Positions 28,297 to 36,266 of a stretch of DNA of 64,000 nucleotides are shown here, piece after piece (positions within the stretch are counted from its first letter, which is position 1; every line of letters begins with the position of its first letter). The DNA is from Cryptosporangium phraense (GTDB lineage: Bacteria > Actinomycetota > Actinomycetes > Mycobacteriales > Cryptosporangiaceae). The DNA lies in assembly GCF_006912135.1 (NCBI RefSeq), contig NZ_VIRS01000001.1, positions 310,001-374,000 of the forward strand. Reading direction: 5' to 3'. The notes below the pieces were generated by a model. It saw only the letters and a list, made by a program, of their open reading frames with translations. It made no database searches and was not told the DNA's origin. The translations under genes and the position numbers were made by a program.

Positions 28297-29733
28297 GTGC
28301 TCGGCACGGTGGAGTCGCTGGTGGCCGAGTTGCGCGCGGTCGGGCTGCCGATCGCGGTCAGCGAGCAGATCGACGCGGTGCGGGCGCTGGAGTACGTCGA
28401 TCTCGGGCGGCGGGGGGACGTGCGGGTCGCGTTGCGTACGGCGCTGGTGAAGACGGCGGCGCACGAGCACGCGTTCGACACGGTCTTCGACCTGTTCTTC
28501 CGCCCGGTCCCGCCCGCCGCTCTCGCCGAGCCCGGCGCGTTCGTCGAGGCCGTCGACAGCGAGGGCGACGGAGACGGCGGGGGCGGGCGCGGCCGGGGCG
28601 GGCGCGGCGGGGCGCTGGCCGGGCTGGACGACGACGCGCTGCGCACGCTCGTCGTGGACGCGCTCCGCACGCAGGACACCGCGCTGCAGCGGGCGCTCGC
28701 GGCCGTGCTCGTCGACCGGCACGCGGACGTCCAGCCGGGCCGCCCGGTCGCCGGCACGTACTACCTGTACCGCACGATGCGCGCGATCGACGCCGACCGC
28801 CTGGTCACCGAACTCGCCGCCGCCGACGAGATCGCCGACCACGGCGCCGGCCGCGCCGCGCTCGGCGGGCGGTTGAGCCGGGAGCACGCCGAAGCGGCCG
28901 TGCAAGGGTTCCGGGTCGAGGTCGAGTCCGAGATCCGGCGGCGCCTGGTCGAGGATCGCGGCGCCGAGGCCGTCGCCAAGACGCTCCGCACCCCGCTCCC
29001 CGAGGACGTCGCGTTCCTCACCGCCTCGGCCGCCCAGATCGACCTGCTCCGGGAGAGCGTCGACCCGCTCGCCCGCGTCCTCGCCGCCCGCCTGGCCCGC
29101 AAACGCCGGCACCACCGCAGCAGCCGCCCGGACGTCCGGCGCACGATGCGGACCGCGCTCTCGACCGGCGGCGTCCCGGCGACGGTCGCCTACCGCCCGC
29201 CGCGTCCGCCGAAACCCCGCCTGGTCGTGCTGGCCGACGTCTCCGGCTCGGTCTCGACGTTCGCCGCGTTCACGCTGTACCTGGTCTCGGCCCTGCGGGG
29301 CGCGTTCGCGAGCGTCCGCACGTTCGTCTTCGTGGACGGCGTCGACGAGGTCACCGACCTGCTCGCGTCCGAACCCGACCTGGCCGCCGCCACCGCGCGG
29401 ATCAACCGCGAGGGTCTCGGCGTCTGGCTCGACGGGCACTCCGACTACGGCCACGCGCTGGAGACGTTCGAGGACCGCTGGGGCGCCGAGATCACCGGCC
29501 GCACGACGGTCCTCGTGCTCGGCGACGCCCGCTCGAACTACCACGCCCCGCGGGCCGAGGTGGTCGGTCGCCTCCGGGCGTCCGCCGACCAGCTGTACTG
29601 GCTCAACCCGGAGCCGGCCGGGGCCTGGAACAGCGGCGATTCGGTGATCGGCGGCTACGCCCCACACTGCGACGAGGTGGTCGAGTGCCGCACGGTGCGC
29701 CAGCTGAAGGCCTTCGTCGACGCTCTGGGTTGA
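28297..29733 (+). CDS. VWA-domain protein, CoxE-like
   Basis: 478 residues. The N-terminal half is helical with a Gly/Arg-rich linker (about 92-108). The C-terminal von Willebrand A domain has the MIDAS motif DVSGSVS near residue 313, and further conserved positions in GDARSNY. Such proteins pair with MoxR ATPases (CoxD/CoxE in CO dehydrogenase maturation). The GTG directly follows the hydrolase stop, so one operon of three genes is clear. No CO dehydrogenase genes are in the window. Confidence 0.9.
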   Translation: MLGTVESLVAELRAVGLPIAVSEQIDAVRALEYVDLGRRGDVRVALRTALVKTAAHEHAFDTVFDLFFRPVPPAALAEPGAFVEAVDSEGDGDGGGGRGRGGRGGALAGLDDDALRTLVVDALRTQDTALQRALAAVLVDRHADVQPGRPVAGTYYLYRTMRAIDADRLVTELAAADEIADHGAGRAALGGRLSREHAEAAVQGFRVEVESEIRRRLVEDRGAEAVAKTLRTPLPEDVAFLTASAAQIDLLRESVDPLARVLAARLARKRRHHRSSRPDVRRTMRTALSTGGVPATVAYRPPRPPKPRLVVLADVSGSVSTFAAFTLYLVSALRGAFASVRTFVFVDGVDEVTDLLASEPDLAAATARINREGLGVWLDGHSDYGHALETFEDRWGAEITGRTTVLVLGDARSNYHAPRAEVVGRLRASADQLYWLNPEPAGAWNSGDSVIGGYAPHCDEVVECRTVRQLKAFVDALG

Positions 29734-29792
29734 CCGGCACCCGATCCAACCACTAGAAAGTTAGGCAAGTATCTAAGGAAACGGGAGGCTCG

Positions 29793-30281
29793 ATGCGCAC
29801 GAACGTGTCCGACGCCATGCGCGGCGCGCTCGGCAACCTGCTGTCGCGCCGGATCAGCTACCCGGTGTCCGAGTCCGACATCCGGCGCTGGGCCCTCGCC
29901 GTCTACTGGCCGCAGAAGCCGCCGCAGGCGTTCCTCGACGCAGCGGCCGCCCCCGAGGACTTCAACCCGTTCGCCTGGGCGTCGGCCGCGGCCGAGACGC
30001 CCGGCCGCACCGAGGGCGACGCCAACTCGGCCGACCGCACCGAGGTCATGGCCGGCGTCCCCGGACCGGGCCTGCAGTTCCAGCTCAACGGCGGGCTGGA
30101 GACCGAGTACGGGGCCCCGATCCGCCCCGGCGACGTGATCACCAGCGAGAACCGCCTCGACTCGTACTCCGAGCGCGAGGGCAAGCTCGGCCTGATGCTG
30201 TTCACGGTCACCGAAGACACCTGGACCAACCAGGACCGGGCCGTCGTGAAGCGCAGCCGCATGACGTTGATCCGGTACTGA
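29793..30281 (+). CDS. MaoC-like hotdog subunit (FAS1-like dehydratase domain)
   Basis: 162 residues with the N-terminal MaoC-dehydratase pattern: an early ISYPVSESDIRRWALAVYW segment, a long loop, LNGGLETEYGAPIRPGDVI and a terminal VVKRSRMTLIRY strand. It lacks the hydratase-2 Asp/His motif and would be the partner of the next gene in a heteromeric enoyl-CoA hydratase. GGGAGG precedes the ATG. A dyad TTAG-N8-CTAA at 29761-29776 lies just upstream. Confidence 0.85.
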   Translation: MRTNVSDAMRGALGNLLSRRISYPVSESDIRRWALAVYWPQKPPQAFLDAAAAPEDFNPFAWASAAAETPGRTEGDANSADRTEVMAGVPGPGLQFQLNGGLETEYGAPIRPGDVITSENRLDSYSEREGKLGLMLFTVTEDTWTNQDRAVVKRSRMTLIRY

Positions 30282-30292
30282 GGAGAGCCCCG

Positions 30293-30703
30293 ATGACTCA
30301 GACGAGCAAGGCCCCGGTCACCGTGGGCGAGGAGCTGCCGCCGTTCGTCCGGGAGACCGGCCTGGAGAACTGGAACCGCTACGCGGCGGTCAACGACGAG
30401 TTCGTGCCGATCCACATGGACGACGAGGCCGGTCAGGCCGCCGGGTATCCGTCCGCGTTCGGAATGGGCAACCTGCAGTGGTCGTACCTGCACAACCTGG
30501 TGCGCGACTGGCTCGACGGCCGCGGCCGGATCGTCCGGATCTCGTGCCAGTTCCGGGGGCCGAACCTGAAGGGCCAGACCGTCACCGCCCGGGGCGTCGT
30601 CGACGCGGTGAACGACGACGGCACCGTCGACCTGACGATCTGGACCGAGGACCAGAACGGCGGCAAGCTCGCGCCGGGCCGGGCCACCGTCGTCTTCGGC
30701 TAG
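30293..30703 (+). CDS. MaoC-family enoyl-CoA hydratase, catalytic subunit
   Basis: 136 residues, single hotdog. The hydratase-2 motif appears as VNDEFVPIHMDDEA with Asp35 and His41 in the catalytic positions. It pairs with the preceding gene 11 nt upstream, as in HadAB or ChsH1-ChsH2 type heteromers, and would hydrate an enoyl-CoA produced by an acyl-CoA dehydrogenase such as the pair at 24-27 kb. AGGAGAG precedes the ATG. Confidence 0.88.
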   Translation: MTQTSKAPVTVGEELPPFVRETGLENWNRYAAVNDEFVPIHMDDEAGQAAGYPSAFGMGNLQWSYLHNLVRDWLDGRGRIVRISCQFRGPNLKGQTVTARGVVDAVNDDGTVDLTIWTEDQNGGKLAPGRATVVFG

Positions 30704-30708
30704 CGAAA

Positions 30709-30732
30709 AGGGCCCCCGGTTCCGGGGGCCCT
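30709..30732. terminator. Bidirectional terminator after the MaoC pair
   Basis: AGGGCCCCCGG at 30709-30719 and CCGGGGGCCCT at 30722-30732 form an 11-bp perfect stem; AAAA precedes it, giving U's for the convergent ArsR transcript. Confidence 0.8.
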
Positions 30733-30745
30733 CCGCAGCGTGGAA

Positions 30746-31183
30746 TCACCAGGTGAGCAGCGTGACCTCGGACTCGCGGCCCTCGTCACCGGCCGCCTGG
30801 CGCAGGCGCGCCGGAGCGGTGGTGGTGCTGCTGCGGCGGCGACGGATCGGCGTCGGCTTGTGCTCGAGACGACCGCTGTCGGCGACCGGACGCGGCTCGG
30901 GCGCCAGGGCCCAGACGTCGTCGATCAGGCCTCGCAGCACGTCGCGCCGCAGCGTGTAGAAGAAGTTCCGCCCCTGCTTGCGCGTCGAGATCAGACCGGC
31001 CTGGCTCAGAATCTTCGTGTGGTACGAGATGCTGGGCTTCGAGATCGGAAGCGTCTCTTCGAGCGTGCTGCAGGCCAGCTCGTCGACGGCCGCCATCTGC
31101 TGAACGATGCTCCAGCGGATGGGATCGCCCAGGGCCTTGAAAACCTCGGTCGCGCTCACCGCGCCGGCGGGAGGTGGAGTCAC
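30746..31183 (-). CDS. ArsR-family winged-helix regulator
   Basis: 145 residues. The wHTH is clear: FKALGDPIRWSIVQQMA, CSTLEETLPISKPSISYHTKILSQAGLI, RKQGRNFFYTL. No cysteine cluster for metal sensing is present beyond a lone Cys in ELACSTLEE, so a metal role is doubtful. The C-terminal tail is basic (RRRRSS). The GTG at 31183 follows AGGAGA. Inverted GAACTATC / GATAGTTC sites in its promoter suggest autoregulation. Confidence 0.88.
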   Translation of the reverse strand: MTPPPAGAVSATEVFKALGDPIRWSIVQQMAAVDELACSTLEETLPISKPSISYHTKILSQAGLISTRKQGRNFFYTLRRDVLRGLIDDVWALAPEPRPVADSGRLEHKPTPIRRRRSSTTTAPARLRQAAGDEGRESEVTLLTW

Positions 31184-31238
31184 CAGAGTCTCCTCTTCTG
31201 TCTGGCTAGACTCCCTCGGCTAGCGCTCGACATTCATG

Positions 31239-31300
31239 GAACTATCAATATACTCCGTGGCGCTCGACCCCCGTCGAGCGGCGTGAGAGTTCGATAGTTC
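31239..31300. promoter_or_regulatory. ArsR promoter region with inverted GAACTATC sites
   Basis: GAACTATC at 31239-31246 and its complement GATAGTTC at 31293-31300 flank the hairpin at 31261-31280. The minus-strand string ATTGATAGTT of the first site recurs at 50.5 kb upstream of the CoA-transferase operon. Confidence 0.5.
31261..31280 (-). terminator. Hairpin after the crotonase gene
   Basis: CGCTCGAC-CCCC-GTCGAGCG, perfect 8-bp stem, 19 nt after the crotonase stop on the minus strand. Confidence 0.5.
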
Positions 31301-32093
31301 ACAGGCCGCGGAAGTTCGGCGAGCGCCGGTGCCGCCGGGCCTCGATGCCCTCGTGCAGGTCTTCCGTCGTCATCGTCACCGGCTGGGCCAGCGCCTCCCA
31401 CTGCAGCGAGGCCTCCAGGCCGTGGGCGGCCTGCTCGAGACCGGCCTTGGTCAGCCGGGTCGCGATCGGGGCGGCGCCGGCGATCTGCTCGGCGATCTTC
31501 AGCGAGTGGGCCAGCACGTCGTCGGCGACGCCGCCGATCAGCCCCCACTCGAGGGCCTCCTCGGTGAACACCTCGCGGCCCGTGTAGAGCATCTCGCGCG
31601 CCCGGGAGACCCCGACCGCCTCTTGGAGAAGCCAGGTCGCACCCATGCCGGCGTGCGTGCCGAGGTAGATGAACGGCGTGCTGAACATCGCGCCCGGGCC
31701 GGCGTACCGGAGGTCGCAGGAGAGCGCGAGGCAGACCGCGGCCCCGACGACCGGGCCGTTGATCGCCGCGATCACCGGGAACGGGAGCGACCGCGGGCGC
31801 AGCCAGGTGCGGTAGAACGGCAGCATCCGGTCGCGGAGCCGGTCGGTGGTGACGTCGTGCCCGGCCGCCTGGTCGAGCCAGGAGAGGTCGGCGCCGGAGC
31901 AGAACGAGCTTCCCGCGCCGGTGACGACCGCGACCCGGACGTCCCGGTCTTCCGCGACGTCCTCGATCGCGTCGGTCCAGGCCGCGGTCATCTCGCCGGT
32001 CATCGCGTTGCGCACGTCGGGCCGGTTGAGCGTCAGCAGCCGCACGCCCGGCGTCGGCTCGCTGATCACCACCGCGTCCATCTCTGCTCCCAT
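31299..32093 (-). CDS. Crotonase-superfamily protein lacking both hydratase glutamates
   Basis: 264 residues (260 if the ATG at 32081 is used; both have acceptable ribosome sites). The fold signatures are present (VTGAGSSFCSGADLSWL; INGPVVGAAVCLALSCDLRYAG; FIYLGTHAGMGATWLL). Aligned without gaps to classical enoyl-CoA hydratase, the positions of Glu144 and Glu164 hold Cys and Phe. Simple hydration is therefore unlikely; isomerase, hydrolase or another CoA-ester reaction is possible. It follows the aldehyde dehydrogenase by 10 nt in one operon. Confidence 0.85.
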   Translation of the reverse strand: MGAEMDAVVISEPTPGVRLLTLNRPDVRNAMTGEMTAAWTDAIEDVAEDRDVRVAVVTGAGSSFCSGADLSWLDQAAGHDVTTDRLRDRMLPFYRTWLRPRSLPFPVIAAINGPVVGAAVCLALSCDLRYAGPGAMFSTPFIYLGTHAGMGATWLLQEAVGVSRAREMLYTGREVFTEEALEWGLIGGVADDVLAHSLKIAEQIAGAAPIATRLTKAGLEQAAHGLEASLQWEALAQPVTMTTEDLHEGIEARRHRRSPNFRGL

Positions 32094-32103
32094 TCCCGGG
32101 ACC

Positions 32104-33567
32104 TTATAACGCTTGAACCGCCAGACCGACGAGCTTCTCCTCCAGGTATTCGCCGATCCCCTGTGGTCCGCCCTCGCGGCCGAGCCCGCTCTCGCGGACC
32201 CCGCCGAACGGGGCCGCGGCCGCCGTCGGGTTGATGTCGTTGATGCCGACGATCCCGAAGCGCAGCCCCTCCGACACCCGCGTGGCCCGGCCGATGTCGT
32301 TCGTGTAGACGTAGGACGCCAGCCCGTACGTGGTGTCGTTGGCCGCCTCCAGCACCTCACGCTCGTCGTCGAACGGCAGCACGGCGGCGATCGGGCCGAA
32401 CGTCTCCTCGCGGTAGATCGCCATCTCGGGCGTGACGTCGGCGAGCACGGTCGGCGCGTAGAAGTATCCGCCGTCCCTGGCCAGCCGGGTACCTCCGACC
32501 AGCACGCGGGCGCCCTTCGCCAGGGCGTCCGCCACGTGCCGTTCCATCTTGCCCAGCGCGTCGGCGTCGATGAGCGGGCCGATCCCGACGGCGGGGTCCA
32601 GGCCGGAGCCCGCGCGCAGCGCGCCGACGCGCTCGCAGAGCGCCTCGACGAACCGGTCGTAGATCGGACGCTGCACGTAGATGCGGTTGGGGCAGATGCA
32701 GGCCTGGCCGGTGTTGAGGAACTTGACCAGCGCCGCGCCCTTCGCGGCGTGGACCGGGTCGGCGTCGTCGAAGACCAGGAACGGAGCGTGGCCGCCGAGT
32801 TCGAGCGACACCCGCTTCATCGTGGCCGCGGCTCGCGCCGCGAGGTGCTTCCCGACCTCGGTCGACCCGGTGAACGTCAGCTTGCGGACGACGGGCGAGT
32901 CCAGGAGGACGGTCCCGATCGACGCCGGGTCGGAGGTCGTGACGAGGTTGACGACGCCGGCGGGCAGGCCCGCGTCGGAGAAGATCTGGAACATCGCGAC
33001 CGCGCAGAGCGGGGTCTGCTCGGCCGGCTTGAGGACGACCGTGCAGCCGGCCGCCAGCGCGGGCGCGACCTTCCTGGTGATCATCGAGATCGGGTAGTTC
33101 CACGGCGTGATCGCGGCGACGACGCCGACCGGCTGGCGCAACACGGTGAACCGCTGGTCGGCACGCGCGGACGGGATCGTGCTGCCGTAGACCCGCTTGG
33201 CCTCCTCGGCGTACCAGCGCAGGAAGTCGGCGCCGTAGCGCACCTCGTTGCGCGCCATCTTCAGCGGCTTGCCCTGCTCGCGGGTCATCAGCAGCGCGAG
33301 GTCGTCGGCCCGCTCGAGCATCAGGCGGTGGGCGGCGTCCAGGAAGTCGGCGCGTTCGTACGCGGTGCGGGCCGCCCAGGGGCCGAACGCGGTGCCTGCG
33401 GCGGTCACCGCTGACGTCGCGTCGCACGGGTCGGCGTCGGCGACGTGCCCGATGACCTCGCCGGTCGCCGGGTCGGTGACCGCGAACGTGCCGCCGCCGG
33501 TCGCGTCCTTCCAGGCTCCGTCCAGGTACAGCTTCCCGATCAGCCCGGAGTCGTTGGTGTCGTCCAT
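32104..33567 (-). CDS. Aldehyde dehydrogenase, succinate-semialdehyde-dehydrogenase-like
   Basis: 487 residues, ALDH superfamily. Catalytic Glu in LELGGHAPF, nucleophile Cys in NTGQACICPNRI, NAD-binding FTGSTEVGK. The sequence resembles GabD-type enzymes but the aldehyde is not known. The ATG at 33567 opens the conserved part; the frame extends upstream without a better start. It is the first gene of a two-gene unit with the crotonase, divergent from the 3-hydroxyacyl-CoA dehydrogenase operon. Confidence 0.9.
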   Translation of the reverse strand: MDDTNDSGLIGKLYLDGAWKDATGGGTFAVTDPATGEVIGHVADADPCDATSAVTAAGTAFGPWAARTAYERADFLDAAHRLMLERADDLALLMTREQGKPLKMARNEVRYGADFLRWYAEEAKRVYGSTIPSARADQRFTVLRQPVGVVAAITPWNYPISMITRKVAPALAAGCTVVLKPAEQTPLCAVAMFQIFSDAGLPAGVVNLVTTSDPASIGTVLLDSPVVRKLTFTGSTEVGKHLAARAAATMKRVSLELGGHAPFLVFDDADPVHAAKGAALVKFLNTGQACICPNRIYVQRPIYDRFVEALCERVGALRAGSGLDPAVGIGPLIDADALGKMERHVADALAKGARVLVGGTRLARDGGYFYAPTVLADVTPEMAIYREETFGPIAAVLPFDDEREVLEAANDTTYGLASYVYTNDIGRATRVSEGLRFGIVGINDINPTAAAAPFGGVRESGLGREGGPQGIGEYLEEKLVGLAVQAL

Positions 33568-33665
33568 CAGCTGCGACCCGCAATCAAAGCGTAGATACTT
33601 TTGCAATCACCTAACGATAACGGACGTTGCCCGTCGCCAGACCTCGTCCGGAAGTTCTGGCCGTC

Positions 33666-33695
33666 TTGTCCGCGGCCGAGACGCTCCTGTATAGA
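33666..33695 (+). promoter_or_regulatory. Promoter candidate for the 3-hydroxyacyl-CoA dehydrogenase operon
   Basis: TTGTCC at 33666-33671 and TATAGA at 33690-33695 with an 18-nt spacer, about 48 nt before the GTG start. Confidence 0.4.
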
Positions 33696-33742
33696 TAGAT
33701 TGACAAGCTTCAAAATGAGGTGCCGGCCGTCGAGGAGTACGC

Positions 33743-34597
33743 GTGCAGATAAAGCGGGTGGCCGTGATCGGCTGCGGGACGATGGGCGGTGGCGTCGCCC
33801 AGGTTGCGGCCCAGCGCGGCTACGAGGTCGTCGTCGTCGAGAAGGACGCGGCGGCGGCCGAGGCCGGGCAGCAGCGCGTGACCGCCGGTCTCGACCGGCA
33901 GGTCGGGCGCGGCCGCATCTCCGCGGACGACAAGCAGACGGCGCTCGACAAGCTGCGGTTCGGCACCGACCTGGAGTCGATCTCCGAGGCCGACCTCATC
34001 GTCGAAGCGGTCTACGAGGACGTCGAGCTGAAAAAGGCCCTGCTGGCCCGGATCGACGCGATCGTCGGGCCGGAGACGCTGATCGGCTCGAACACCTCGA
34101 CGATCCCGCTGGTGATCCTGGCCGGCGCGACCACCCGGCCGGAAGCGATCATCGGCGTCCACTTCTTCAACCCGGTGCCGGTGATGAAGCTGGTCGAGGT
34201 CATCAGGACCCCGATCTCGCGGCCGGAGAACATCGACGCGTTCGTCACGTTCGCCAGGGATCTGGGCAAGACCCCGGTCGTGATCAACGACGTGCCCGGG
34301 TTCGTCGGGAACCTACTCGTCGTGCCGTTCCTGCTCGACGCGATCCGGGCGTTCGAGCGGGGCGTCGCGCCGATGGAGTCGATCGACGAGGTGCTGCAGC
34401 TCGGGTTCAACCACCGGATGGGCCCGTTCCGGCTCTCCGACCTGATCGGGCTGGACATCGTGCACGACATGGCCGCGTCGATGTACGAGGAGTACAAGGA
34501 CCCGAGGTACTTCCCACCGCCGCTGCTCAAGCAGTACGTCCGGCTGGGCTGGCTGGGACAGAAGACCGGTCGCGGTTTCTACACCTACGACAGCTGA
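33743..34597 (+). CDS. 3-hydroxyacyl-CoA dehydrogenase
   Basis: 284 residues, FadB2/PaaH type. Rossmann motif VIGCGTMGGGVAQ, catalytic His in GVHFFNPVPVM (near 138), C-terminal dimerisation domain ending GLGWLGQKTGRGFY-like. It oxidises 3-hydroxyacyl-CoA with NAD. The GTG follows GAGGAG. It leads a run of four genes with gaps of about 10-20 nt. Confidence 0.92.
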   Translation: MQIKRVAVIGCGTMGGGVAQVAAQRGYEVVVVEKDAAAAEAGQQRVTAGLDRQVGRGRISADDKQTALDKLRFGTDLESISEADLIVEAVYEDVELKKALLARIDAIVGPETLIGSNTSTIPLVILAGATTRPEAIIGVHFFNPVPVMKLVEVIRTPISRPENIDAFVTFARDLGKTPVVINDVPGFVGNLLVVPFLLDAIRAFERGVAPMESIDEVLQLGFNHRMGPFRLSDLIGLDIVHDMAASMYEEYKDPRYFPPPLLKQYVRLGWLGQKTGRGFYTYDS

Positions 34598-34607
34598 GAG
34601 GCACGAG

Positions 34608-34931
34608 ATGGCAAAGACGCTGCTCCTGGTCTCGACCACGCCCGCGTCGGCGGACGTGGAAGCGGAGTACCACCGCTGGTACGAGGAGGTCCACGTCCCC
34701 GAGCTCAAGGCGGCGATCCCCTCGATCACGGTCGTGAACCGCTACCGGCTGCACCCGGCCCCGGGCGACGAGGCCGCGCCGCCGCGGTACCTCGCGGTCT
34801 ACGAACTCGACGAGGACGACGCGGGCGCCGCCACCGCCGCGCTCTTCGCGGCCCTGCCCGGCACGACGCCCAGCGACACGATCGACCTGACCGGCCGGCC
34901 GCCGACGATGGAGTTCTACTCCCACCTGTAG
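34608..34931 (+). CDS. Small EthD/DUF4286-like dimeric alpha-beta barrel protein
   Basis: 107 residues with the pattern LLLVSTTPAS, a conserved YHRWYEEVHVPEL and RYLAVYELDE, typical of ferredoxin-like dimeric barrels. Members occur in degradation clusters, sometimes as accessory proteins for oxygenases or as lyases. GAGAGG precedes the ATG. Function here is unknown. Confidence 0.75.
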   Translation: MAKTLLLVSTTPASADVEAEYHRWYEEVHVPELKAAIPSITVVNRYRLHPAPGDEAAPPRYLAVYELDEDDAGAATAALFAALPGTTPSDTIDLTGRPPTMEFYSHL

Positions 34932-34952
34932 TCACCGATCCGAGGACGAACC

Positions 34953-35894
34953 ATGGAACGAGTTCCGAAGAAGACCGGTGACTACGGCATCGGCATCATG
35001 ATCCACTGCATCCACATGACCGACGACGTCAAGCAGCTCAACGACTTCTACCGGGACGTGTTCGGGGCGCACCTGTACATGGGCGCCGACGAGCCGAACT
35101 ACCTCCCGCCGGAGGACCGCTGGGCCAGCCTGATGATGGTCAGCGACCTGTGCGTCGAGACGATGGCGCCGAACACGCCGGTCGATCCGGCCAAGCCGGT
35201 CGGCAAGTTCTACACGAAGTTCGGCCGGCACTGGCACTCGGTCGGCTACAAGGTCGACGACCTGTCCGGCCTGGGCAACAACATGATCGCGACCGGCATC
35301 TACGTCGGGAAGCCGGGCGGCGGCAAGGTCGAGGAGATGGCGCCCGAGGTGCCGTACTTCTACCCGAGCCCGCGGGACATGTTCGGTCTGATGGCCGAGA
35401 TGTGCGTGATGGACATGCCCGGCGACCCGCGGCTGCTGCCGGACTGGTCGGAGCGGCAGCAGACCTGGGAGACCGCGCACCCGCTGACGATCCGCCGGCT
35501 GGCCCACGTCATGCTCGGCGTCAAGGACCTGGACGCGGCGGTCGACTCGTACGTCAACCGAGTGCAGGCGGTGCCGCTGCAGAGCGGTATCGACGACGTC
35601 ACCCAGGCCCGGTTCCAGATCGTGCAGCTGGGCGACTCGCTGTTGAAGCTGGTCCAGCCGCTGGAAGAGACGTCGGATCTCGGGCGTCACGTGGCCAAAT
35701 ACGGCAACATGATCTATGCGGTCACGTTTCGGGTCGCCGACCTCGATTCGGCCGAGCGCTGGCTGGCCAGGAAGAACATCCGGACGAGCCGGCCCACCCC
35801 GACGACGCTCGCCGCCGACCCGGCCGACACCTGGGGCGCGCCGTACTTCTTCACGACGGACTCGGTGCCCGACGATCCGTTCGAGAACCACTAG
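34953..35894 (+). CDS. Two-domain VOC-family protein
   Basis: 313 residues with two vicinal-oxygen-chelate modules. The first begins MIHCIHMTDDVKQLNDFYRDVFG (about 10-32) and the second LAHVMLGVKDLDAAVDSYV (about 183-202). Possible metal ligands include His14 and His185-like positions and conserved acids. Two-module VOC proteins include extradiol dioxygenases and lyases or epimerases; none of these can be chosen. It sits between the EthD-like gene and a small hypothetical gene, same operon. Confidence 0.8.
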   Translation: MERVPKKTGDYGIGIMIHCIHMTDDVKQLNDFYRDVFGAHLYMGADEPNYLPPEDRWASLMMVSDLCVETMAPNTPVDPAKPVGKFYTKFGRHWHSVGYKVDDLSGLGNNMIATGIYVGKPGGGKVEEMAPEVPYFYPSPRDMFGLMAEMCVMDMPGDPRLLPDWSERQQTWETAHPLTIRRLAHVMLGVKDLDAAVDSYVNRVQAVPLQSGIDDVTQARFQIVQLGDSLLKLVQPLEETSDLGRHVAKYGNMIYAVTFRVADLDSAERWLARKNIRTSRPTPTTLAADPADTWGAPYFFTTDSVPDDPFENH

Positions 35895-35905
35895 GAGAAT
35901 CCGCC

Positions 35906-36217
35906 ATGCCTACCTACTCCGTCGGTCAGCGCCTCCGGAGCGCGGTCTCCGGCGTCGAGGCGATCGTCGTCCGCGTCCCCTCCGGGGACGTGACCATCAC
36001 CTGTGCCGGTGCGCCGATGCTGAGTCCGGACGACGAGCCCGACGGGAGCCTGCCCCCCGCCGACCCGGCCCAGCGTCACACGCTGCTCGGGAAGCGGTAC
36101 CTGGACGCGGACAGCGACCTGGAGATGCTGTGCGTGGCCGCCGGGCCGGGCGAGATCGCGGTGGACGGGCGGACGCTCACGATCAAGACCGCCCAGCCGC
36201 TGCCGGCCTCGGACTGA
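35906..36217 (+). CDS. Small hypothetical protein of the VOC operon
   Basis: 103 residues, beta-rich by composition (AIVVRVPSGDVTITCAGAPML, GEIAVDGRTLTIKTAQ). Starts 11 nt after the VOC gene with TAGGAGAAT as ribosome site. I do not recognise the family. A cysteine lies in ITCAG and another in LCVAAG. A strong terminator follows. Confidence 0.75.
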   Translation: MPTYSVGQRLRSAVSGVEAIVVRVPSGDVTITCAGAPMLSPDDEPDGSLPPADPAQRHTLLGKRYLDADSDLEMLCVAAGPGEIAVDGRTLTIKTAQPLPASD

Positions 36218-36229
36218 GCTCCCCCACGA

Positions 36230-36260
36230 CGAAGGGCCGCCCGATCCGGGCGGCCCTTCG
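36230..36260. terminator. Bidirectional terminator
   Basis: Perfect 14-bp arms (cgaagggccgcccg at 36230-36243; complement at 36247-36260) with a 3-nt loop between convergent genes. Confidence 0.85.
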
Positions 36261-36266
36261 CCCGTC

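Noticed and set aside
30746-31183. Arsenic or metal sensor
   Set aside because: The ArsR fold is clear, but the usual cysteine or histidine metal sites are absent and no resistance genes are near.
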